DNA of 9,485 bases, taken from positions 1 through 9,485 of the forward strand of contig CAZPME010000040.1 of assembly GCA_964587885.1 (NCBI GenBank), given 5' to 3'. Below are positions 1-6,443 of the stretch, piece by piece. Position numbers and translations under genes: made by a program. Position 1 is the first letter of the stretch, and every line of letters starts with the position of its first letter. Below the pieces are notes generated by a model. That model made no database searches, was not told the origin of the DNA, and saw only the letters and a program-made list of their open reading frames with translations. The DNA comes from UBA60 sp964587885. GTDB taxonomy: Archaea; Thermoplasmatota; Poseidoniia; Poseidoniales; Poseidoniaceae.

Positions 1-36
1 ACATCAGGTAAGATGGAGTGGAGGTGGTCTGTATGA
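1..36 (+). CDS. 3' end of an unidentified upstream gene (partial)
   Basis: The first reading frame is open from the window edge and ends with TGA at 34-36, giving the tail TSGKMEWRWSV. The TGA overlaps the viperin ATG at 33 in an ATGA arrangement. The same kind of 4-nt stop/start overlap occurs at three other junctions of this operon, so the frame is probably the real end of an upstream cistron and not chance. Eleven codons are too few to identify a product. If it is real, the defence operon begins to the left of this window. Confidence 0.4.
   Translation, partial: TSGKMEWRWSV
20..26 (+). promoter_or_regulatory. Shine-Dalgarno site of the viperin gene
   Basis: GGAGGTG, fully complementary to the archaeal/bacterial anti-SD core, lies 6 nt before ATG 33. 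It falls inside the longer GTG-initiated version of the frame (from 18), so it decides the start in favour of ATG 33. Confidence 0.7.
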
Positions 37-947
37 CCACATTACCCCCTGCCATAAACTGGCACTTCTGGCCTTGGTGCAACTATGGCTGCAAGTTCTG
101 CTTTGCTCGCTTTGAGGACATCCCTCGTGCTGACCGCCTTCCCAAGGAAGTCGCTCTCACTGTTCCTGAGATGGTCGCAGAAGCCGGTGCAGACAAGATT
201 ACCTTCGTCGGAGGGGAACCCACACTCTGTCCGTATCTTGGTGATTTACTGGCTGTCTCAAAGGATGTTGGTCTGACAACCTGCATTGTCTCTAACGCAT
301 CAGGACTTACCGAAGAGTTCCTCGATAAATGGGGCCATCTCATCGATTGGGTTGGTCTATCGATTGATGCCTCAAATGATCAAATCCATGCAGAAATTGG
401 ACGTGGAATGCGTGGCGACTTAGCTCGTTCTCGCAGCCACCATCTAGAATTGGCAACCGATGCTTGGAATCGCTGTCGCAGTCGTGGAATCCGCATGAAG
501 CTGAACACAGTTGTGTGCAAGCCCAATCTCGATGATGATATGACGGAACTCGTTCTCAAGTTGCGCCCGGAACGCTGGAAAATCTTCGAGGTTCTACCTG
601 TAGATGGCCAGAACGATGGAGATGTGGACGATTTGCTCCTAGATGAAGGTGAATTCCAAACATGGGTTGATCGTCACGTCTGGATTGCTGACGAAGGTAT
701 CCAGTTCGTGCCTGAATCCAATGAACTCATGCGTGGATCCTATGCAATGATGGATGCCCTAGGTCGCTTCTACTCAAACACGGAAGGGGGACATGCTTAC
801 GGTCCTTCAATCCTAGATGTCGGTGTTCGTGATGCATGGGAACAGAATTGTTTCTTCGAAGATCGCTTTCATGACCGTGGTGGGGTGTATGAATGGGGCT
901 CAAGTAAGTTCAATCTACCCGTTGCAGAGAAAGGATGTGATTTGTGA
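33..947 (+). CDS. Prokaryotic viperin (pVip), radical SAM ddhNTP synthase
   Basis: A 304-residue cytosolic radical SAM enzyme of the viperin family. Viperins use a [4Fe-4S] cluster and SAM to turn NTPs (CTP in animals; CTP, GTP or UTP in prokaryotes) into 3'-deoxy-3',4'-didehydro nucleotides, which terminate viral RNA chains. Visible features are the cluster motif CNYGCKFC (Cys16, Cys20, Cys23, CX3CX2C) inside the family signature INWHFWPWCNYGC, the SAM-binding GGEP at 60-63, SNAS at 87-90, GLSIDAS at 108-114, and IGRG shortly after it. Viperin-diagnostic segments follow: KLNTVVCKPNLDDDM, RWKIFEVLPVDGQN and SYAMMDALGRFYSN, which parallel human RWKVFQCLLIEGEN and SYLILDEYMRFL. There is no N-terminal amphipathic helix, unlike animal viperin. 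I chose ATG 33 over GTG 18 because GGAGGTG at 20-26 sits 6 nt upstream. Substrate preference cannot be read from the sequence. Confidence 0.93.
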   Translation: MTTLPPAINWHFWPWCNYGCKFCFARFEDIPRADRLPKEVALTVPEMVAEAGADKITFVGGEPTLCPYLGDLLAVSKDVGLTTCIVSNASGLTEEFLDKWGHLIDWVGLSIDASNDQIHAEIGRGMRGDLARSRSHHLELATDAWNRCRSRGIRMKLNTVVCKPNLDDDMTELVLKLRPERWKIFEVLPVDGQNDGDVDDLLLDEGEFQTWVDRHVWIADEGIQFVPESNELMRGSYAMMDALGRFYSNTEGGHAYGPSILDVGVRDAWEQNCFFEDRFHDRGGVYEWGSSKFNLPVAEKGCDL

Positions 948-1537
948 TGCCCCCTCATATCATTGCACTATCGGGCCCTCGGGCGTGTGGAAAGAGTACC
1001 ATTGCCAATCACTTGGTTAACAATCATGGATACACTCGTATCGCCTTCGCAGATGCATTGCGCGATATCGCCGCAGTTGCTGGCTCTGATTTCATCAATG
1101 ACCGCTTGTATCTGGCGCGTTTGGGGGAGAAGTTGCGTGGCCAGGTACCCGATTTCCTCTTACAAGCGGTAAAAAACCGTCTTGACTCAATTGACGGCCA
1201 CGTCGTCATTGAGGACATCCGTTTCCCTTCAGAGGTTGAGTTTTGCAAATCCATTGGAGTCACCACCATACGCTTTGATATTCCGATCGAAACACAGCGC
1301 GAACGGCTTGCAAATCGAGATGGAAAGGTTGGGTTTGATGTAGAATCATTAATTACATGTATGGATGAACACGCATTGGATAATGTGGTTGATTGGGATT
1401 ATGTGATTCCAGCCGTAGGAGATTTCCGAGAATTGGCATTGGCCATTCATACAGGAGTTCCTTCGTTGAACATCGTTTGGGGAAGCACTCAAGATAGTGG
1501 AGATACTACGAAAATCTCCGATGGGGTGAGCGCGTGA
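944..1537 (+). CDS. Viperin-associated (deoxy)nucleoside monophosphate kinase
   Basis: A P-loop kinase of about 197 residues, resembling the dNMP kinase/adenylate kinase-like family (phage T4 gp1 type). The Walker A motif GPRACGKST is at 11-19. A Walker B-like VVIEDIRFPSE at 87-97 is typical of dNMP kinases. An arginine-rich lid-like RERLANRDGK lies at 119-128, and the late EHALDN motif at 142-147 precedes a DYVI strand. It would transfer phosphate from ATP to a nucleoside monophosphate, either feeding NTP substrate to viperin or phosphorylating ddh-nucleotides. Nucleotide kinases are recurrent partners of prokaryotic viperins, as CMPK2 is next to animal viperin. The start is GTG 944 (GTGA overlap with the viperin stop) or ATG 947. 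AGGA at 932-935 serves either, and I prefer GTG because the next junction uses the same overlap. The last 20 or so residues are polar and look disordered. The exact nucleotide acted on is unknown. Confidence 0.85.
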   Translation: MMPPHIIALSGPRACGKSTIANHLVNNHGYTRIAFADALRDIAAVAGSDFINDRLYLARLGEKLRGQVPDFLLQAVKNRLDSIDGHVVIEDIRFPSEVEFCKSIGVTTIRFDIPIETQRERLANRDGKVGFDVESLITCMDEHALDNVVDWDYVIPAVGDFRELALAIHTGVPSLNIVWGSTQDSGDTTKISDGVSA

Positions 1538-4500
1538 CTGAAGAGCCCGAATTCGATCTCGGTTTCGCGGACGAACACGATGATTGGGGGAAAGGGGTTG
1601 ATCCCAAAAATCTGAATACTCTTCGATGCTTGAATGCCCATCTTTCTGCAGAGGAGGATTACCATCGCGACCCTCGAAGGAGGCCACGCTTTGCTTTCTT
1701 CGTTGATCATAAGTTGATTTCACCAGATTCTCTCTCACTAGAAAGAGAGTTTGTGTCTCATGATGTACTCCCCAAGGATTTGAAGAAACTCAAGGATGGA
1801 GGGGTGAATAAAGTCGGCCAAGTGCGCAAGGAAGGAGTGGAGCAACTCTCTAAGCGCTTTGACCTACACTCAAGCATGAAGTACGCACTAAAAAATATCC
1901 TTGAAAATCTCCCTAGCCCTGGTGCATGGTCTCGGATCTCACGTGGTCGCAATGCTGACCCATTCAGAGTACGCCTCAACAAGAATGAGATAGAACGAAT
2001 GCCGCCACAATGGGGCGAAGGCAATTTCTCGATTGAAATTGAAGAACTTGAGAGATCGTGGGAGGACAGAAAAGGTCAGATGAAGACCCATGCATTTCGA
2101 GTGAGAGTTGCAACCTTTGATGCAGATTCAGGAATTATGACATTCCGACCCGATCAGTGGCAACGTCCTGAGAAGGTCAAGGAGTGGGCAAAACTCCTTG
2201 ACAGAGCCAACGGCCCGCTTCATTTCCGTGAGGGAGCGGATGATTACAACACCTTCCGCAAGAGTCAGGCCGTTGGCATTCTGATTCATGAGAAGACCGA
2301 ACAGGCGAAGAACCTCGCCCAGACCATCCGAGATGCCAATATTCTCCCTGTTTATTCGCAGAACAACAATGGTGAGAAACTCCTCAATCCCGGACTGAAT
2401 TTGAAATCTAGGATGCCTGCACAAGATCGCAAGGGTGTGGAGACTCAGCGACTTGCTGTGTCAACTGGCCTTGCATGTCCAGACATCTCGTTGATCCGTG
2501 GTCCACCAGGTACAGGCAAGACGACTGTCATCTGCGAAATCATCCAGCAACTAGCAGTCGAGCGAGGACTTCGCATCCTCATGGTTGCACCTACACATGT
2601 CGCAGTTGACAACGTTCTAGAACGAATCGGCCTACTGGATGGGCCGAATTTCCTCCCAGGGGTATATCCACTTCGTCACGCTAGCAGTGCTCGCTCGGTG
2701 TCATCTCATCTGAGGATGTTCACTTGGGACGAACTCAGCAATGGTCTCCGAGGAAGATTGGGAGACGCCCTCGAATCTGGGTTGCATAATAACAAGAAGT
2801 CCGATGCGATTAGTACCATTCAGAGTGATTGGTTACAACAGTTACGCCAACCCACGACAGGCCTTGACGAGGCAGGTGAAGAGAGGCCAGACATCATCGG
2901 ACATATGCTCAAACACAATGTGAACCTTGTGTGTGCAACAACAATTGGTATATCCACTGGAGGTAAGTACGAAGCAGAAGACATTCCCTTCGATCTCGCC
3001 ATTATTGATGAAGCTTCGAAAGCCACTCTTGGAGAATTCCTAGTCCCGGGAATCAGGGCCAAGAGATGGCTACTCGTGGGTGATGAGAAGCAACTGAGTC
3101 CCCATGTGGACAAAGCAAAGATTGATTTCATTCTCGCGAGGATGATTTGGAAGCACTTCACTTGGAAACAGGGTGGGGGCAAGGATGAAAAAAAGAAGGG
3201 AAAGAGCATCTGGGTCGCTCCTCTGACCAACCCTGACAAGAAGCATATCAAGGGAAATCATATTCGAGAAGGTGTCACCGTTTCCAAGGATGGTAACGAA
3301 CTGACTGGATTCTTCGCGATGAGTCCGGAAATCCAAGGCATGTTCCAAAAGTGTGCAACAGATGTCCGAGTCTCTCTTGAGCAATGGTTTGAACAACGTA
3401 TGTCGAATAATGAAGCCCTGCGCCGCCAACATCAGTGGCGTATCTTCAGCTCAATCCTAAATCTGAGGGCTGACTTGGAAGACAAGTGGTCGGTCATCTC
3501 ATACAACGTCGTAGTGCGTCGTTGGGAGAAAGCGAAGGAAAATATCGACAATAAATTCATTCGTGACATATCAAAATGGGAGAACGATTGCATCACCACG
3601 AAAGCACGACATGAGAAGAAGGTCAAGGCGCATGAGAAGAGCCTCGCAGAGATTGCAGAATACCCCAGTAAGTTGCAAGCAGCAGAGCAGGCTCATACAT
3701 CTAAGGAGGCAGATCGACGACAAGATTACGACGCTAAGGTCGAGGCTCACCATGTCGCCGTTGCTGAATGGGAAGATAAGGACAAAAAGGAACGAGGAAC
3801 CAAGCCTCGTGCACCTGGGGTATTCAAGGAGAACAAGTTCAATCCACCCAAGGAACCGAAAGAGATTTCGCATCCCGGCCAATATCAGAAACCCAAGAAA
3901 CCCGTGAAGGAAACTTACCCCATTAAGCCGGAGCAGAGGCCGAAAACATGGCGAAGACTACCTCATCAAAGACCAAAAGTTCGCCAAATGAGATTGAACC
4001 ACAAGTGGGTCGACTCAATGTGGGATTGGAAGGCTAAGAATGAAGTCCCACTCCCCTCGCATTTCGATCAACGCCCACCTGCTAAGCACAATTCAGATGC
4101 AATTCGACCTTGGTGCTATGAACAACGAACTTCAGATTACATCAATCGACTATGGCGCGAATTAGTTATGGTTGCCGACTTCGAATACAACAGTGGATTC
4201 GAACTACTCGCAGAGCGTTTGTCAAACAACGAGCGACAGGACCGAATCGTTACATTGAATGTGCAGCACCGAATGCATACAAAGATTGCAGAATTCAACA
4301 GTTCGGTCGTGTATGGAAATGAATACTTCAGTGGGTCCAAGATGGTTGAACGAGGCGTACCGATGCGCCTCCTCGGAACTCCGCTGAAGAAGGATGACAG
4401 CCTGATTCTACTAGATACTTCACTATTCGGAAAAGACGCTATGGAACAATTAGACGAGGGGAGACCTGGTCGCTACGTCAACATCGCAGAAGCCCAAGTC

Positions 4501-5094
4501 ATCGTCGAAGCAATCGATGATGTTGCGAAGGATCTCGCGGCAATTCCTCATCCAGAAGATCGGTATTGGGAGGTCGCCGTCATTTCATTCTATAAGGCAC
4601 AAGAAGCAGCTATTCGAAGAGCTCTGAAAGTCAGCGATGTCGTAGAACCCTCCGGATGGAAATTCCTTGACAAGAAGACAAAATCGGTGCGCATTGAAGT
4701 GAGTGTTGTTGATCGATTCCAGGGGCGAGAAGCGGATGTTGTACTACTCCCCATGACTCGTGCCAATAACAGGGGAAAACTCGGATTCATGACTGTTTTG
4801 AATCGCATTAATGTTGCAACTTCCCGAGGCAAGCATCGTCTAATTATTGTCGCAAACGCGAGGAAACTGAAGGAGATGGGTGCAAAATATGATGAGAGAA
4901 ATGCTGACGAAGATTCAGAATCAAGTATGACTGAAAATACAGCTCCTCAGAACTTCGTCTCTCAATTAATCAATCACGTTCAGAAGCATGGCCGTTCCCT
5001 CCAAGTCGCTCCAAAAGATCTCCGAAATAATTGGAAGGGCATCGATTTGGTTCGAAAACCTAGAAATGGCGGAAAAAGAGGTGGTCGAAGATGA
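1534..5094 (+). CDS. UPF1/MOV10-like SF1 helicase (COG1112 type), Mokosh-like
   Basis: A 1186-residue superfamily 1B helicase, probably an ATP-driven RNA or DNA translocase. Motifs in order: Q305 (QRLAV); Walker A GPPGTGKTT at 323-331; motif Ia APTHVAVDN at 352-360; motif II DEAS at 492-495; motif III GDEKQLSP at 516-523; motif IV NVQHRMH at 909-915; motif V DRFQGREADV at 1060-1069; motif VI NRINVATSRGK at 1090-1100. All key residues are intact and match the UPF1/DNA2/MOV10 group. Residues 1-300 form an accessory N-terminal region I do not recognise. About 360 residues are inserted between motifs III and IV. The tail ends in the basic GGKRGGRR. No HRD/DFG kinase signature is seen, unlike type I Mokosh helicases. 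GTG 1534 overlaps the kinase stop (GTGA), with GGGGTGA at 1523-1529 as ribosome-binding site. It is usually paired with nucleases; here a PLD protein is encoded two genes downstream. Confidence 0.9.
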   Translation: MTEEPEFDLGFADEHDDWGKGVDPKNLNTLRCLNAHLSAEEDYHRDPRRRPRFAFFVDHKLISPDSLSLEREFVSHDVLPKDLKKLKDGGVNKVGQVRKEGVEQLSKRFDLHSSMKYALKNILENLPSPGAWSRISRGRNADPFRVRLNKNEIERMPPQWGEGNFSIEIEELERSWEDRKGQMKTHAFRVRVATFDADSGIMTFRPDQWQRPEKVKEWAKLLDRANGPLHFREGADDYNTFRKSQAVGILIHEKTEQAKNLAQTIRDANILPVYSQNNNGEKLLNPGLNLKSRMPAQDRKGVETQRLAVSTGLACPDISLIRGPPGTGKTTVICEIIQQLAVERGLRILMVAPTHVAVDNVLERIGLLDGPNFLPGVYPLRHASSARSVSSHLRMFTWDELSNGLRGRLGDALESGLHNNKKSDAISTIQSDWLQQLRQPTTGLDEAGEERPDIIGHMLKHNVNLVCATTIGISTGGKYEAEDIPFDLAIIDEASKATLGEFLVPGIRAKRWLLVGDEKQLSPHVDKAKIDFILARMIWKHFTWKQGGGKDEKKKGKSIWVAPLTNPDKKHIKGNHIREGVTVSKDGNELTGFFAMSPEIQGMFQKCATDVRVSLEQWFEQRMSNNEALRRQHQWRIFSSILNLRADLEDKWSVISYNVVVRRWEKAKENIDNKFIRDISKWENDCITTKARHEKKVKAHEKSLAEIAEYPSKLQAAEQAHTSKEADRRQDYDAKVEAHHVAVAEWEDKDKKERGTKPRAPGVFKENKFNPPKEPKEISHPGQYQKPKKPVKETYPIKPEQRPKTWRRLPHQRPKVRQMRLNHKWVDSMWDWKAKNEVPLPSHFDQRPPAKHNSDAIRPWCYEQRTSDYINRLWRELVMVADFEYNSGFELLAERLSNNERQDRIVTLNVQHRMHTKIAEFNSSVVYGNEYFSGSKMVERGVPMRLLGTPLKKDDSLILLDTSLFGKDAMEQLDEGRPGRYVNIAEAQVIVEAIDDVAKDLAAIPHPEDRYWEVAVISFYKAQEAAIRRALKVSDVVEPSGWKFLDKKTKSVRIEVSVVDRFQGREADVVLLPMTRANNRGKLGFMTVLNRINVATSRGKHRLIIVANARKLKEMGAKYDERNADEDSESSMTENTAPQNFVSQLINHVQKHGRSLQVAPKDLRNNWKGIDLVRKPRNGGKRGGRR

Positions 5095-6443
5095 GTAAGG
5101 AACCGCGCGTACCACGTCCGCCACTTTCCAACCGCCTAATGAAGGAGGGGGCTTGGGCGATTCATACTGCTCCCGCTACCATCATCAAGATGGAATTTTC
5201 AAATCTCAGATGTCGTGAGGCTGGTGTCAAAGAAGACCCCTTGCTCGTGCATGCGACTAGATTGGCCGAAGAACTTGATGCTCTCTCTGCTAAGGATGTC
5301 CAACGCGTCTTTGGATTACCAATCAATCTTGCAAGAAAACTTCTCGAGATGTTGCTCTACCGTGATTTGATACAAGAATCAAAAAAGCGTAAATCACGCT
5401 TACTCAATCGAGACGGAGGCTTCCTCTTTGAAGAAGATTCTGAAGAGGCGAAGCGGCACCGAAAGGACCCAATCTTCGATCAGATGTTTGAATTGACGGA
5501 AGCCGGTCGTCTTGCGTCCAAAGACGGTGAAATACGCCCCATTGTATCAATGGATAAAACTCTGTACATGGTTGAAGAAACGGGTGAATTTTTACCAATC
5601 AACACCTCATTGAGTGGGGAGAAATGGGGTAAAATAAATTGGAAAAAAGTCACCTCACCTTCTAACGAAGAAGTCATCAATTGGTTTACTGGAGAGCAGA
5701 GAAATACTCGAAAGGTCGATGAATCAATTGAGGGTTTTTCAACAGAAAAAACCACCAGAAAGGATGATTTTGGCATAGAACTTGCGTCGTGGGCTGAGAC
5801 GAAAATCAAAACATATCAGTCAGCGAAAGTACCAGGAATTTGGTTCAAGAGAACGCTGGTTGGCACACCTTCAGTCAATCTCAAAGAAGTTCATGTCGGC
5901 TCAACTACATTCATCAATTCATTTGGAGAAACAGAATTTGATTCCGATGAACCATTAACTGGTGCATTGGGGAAGATTGAATTCCGCAATCAATCTTCAA
6001 AAGCAAGAGCACACAAGGATATGTTGTCAATTGAAGTATCTGACCACGAACATCGAGATCTCCCAAGTAAATCAAGACCAAAACCGCACCGTGTACAATT
6101 CTCAATGGGAGACCACGTCGAAGTTGAAGCACTGCTTAGACCGATACCAACCCAGAATAAAATCACCTCTTGGATTGATGATGCAATAGATGACGCAATG
6201 CGTAAACTACCAGATGGCGCACTCGGCCGCGCTGGAGTTTCTTCAGAAATGACACTCCTCAAGAATTCAATTGAAGAGTTGTGGATGGATTCGGAGAATC
6301 TCCCGAAGAAATGGATTGAAACTCTTGAGAAATCCTTAGCAGCACTGTCTCTCGATGCAACATTGGAGCGATATCGAAAGACGGGAGAATGGGAATTACA
6401 GTATCGAATAGACGAAGCGGAGGTGTTCATACATGCCTACTGA
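5091..6443 (+). CDS. Unknown 450-residue protein with winged-helix-like N-terminus
   Basis: I do not recognise the family. Residues 58-95 (from LAEELDALSAKDVQ to LLYRDLIQ) look like the helices of a winged helix, in which a specificity step (VFGLPINLARKLLEMLL) is followed by a 'level of activity' pattern. The segment FELTEAGRLA further on is typical of the end of a winged-helix wing. The middle part looks rich in beta strands (TLYMVEETGEFLPIN) and the last 100 residues are mostly charged helices. No membrane segment, signal peptide or catalytic motif is visible. It sits between the helicase (ATGA overlap) and the PLD gene (11-nt overlap), with GAGGTG at 5078-5083 7 nt before the ATG. It is therefore likely made in step with them as a nucleic-acid-binding adaptor, sensor or repressor. 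That role is inferred from context only. Confidence 0.85.
   Translation: MSKEPRVPRPPLSNRLMKEGAWAIHTAPATIIKMEFSNLRCREAGVKEDPLLVHATRLAEELDALSAKDVQRVFGLPINLARKLLEMLLYRDLIQESKKRKSRLLNRDGGFLFEEDSEEAKRHRKDPIFDQMFELTEAGRLASKDGEIRPIVSMDKTLYMVEETGEFLPINTSLSGEKWGKINWKKVTSPSNEEVINWFTGEQRNTRKVDESIEGFSTEKTTRKDDFGIELASWAETKIKTYQSAKVPGIWFKRTLVGTPSVNLKEVHVGSTTFINSFGETEFDSDEPLTGALGKIEFRNQSSKARAHKDMLSIEVSDHEHRDLPSKSRPKPHRVQFSMGDHVEVEALLRPIPTQNKITSWIDDAIDDAMRKLPDGALGRAGVSSEMTLLKNSIEELWMDSENLPKKWIETLEKSLAALSLDATLERYRKTGEWELQYRIDEAEVFIHAY
6419..6425 (+). promoter_or_regulatory. Shine-Dalgarno site of the PLD gene
   Basis: GGAGGTG lies inside the 3' end of the preceding gene, 7 nt before ATG 6433. It supports a start that overlaps the upstream stop by 11 nt, the longest overlap in the operon, and has the same sequence as the site before the viperin gene. 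Confidence 0.65.

Noticed and set aside
18..32. Five-residue N-terminal extension of viperin from GTG 18
   Set aside because: It would place the GGAGGTG ribosome-binding site inside the coding sequence. ATG 33 has ideal spacing and an ATGA overlap with an upstream frame.
3070..3432. Minus-strand open frames within the helicase gene and similar ones elsewhere
   Set aside because: They lie opposite strongly supported coding sequence with intact motifs, show no recognisable domains, and are shadows of the plus-strand genes.
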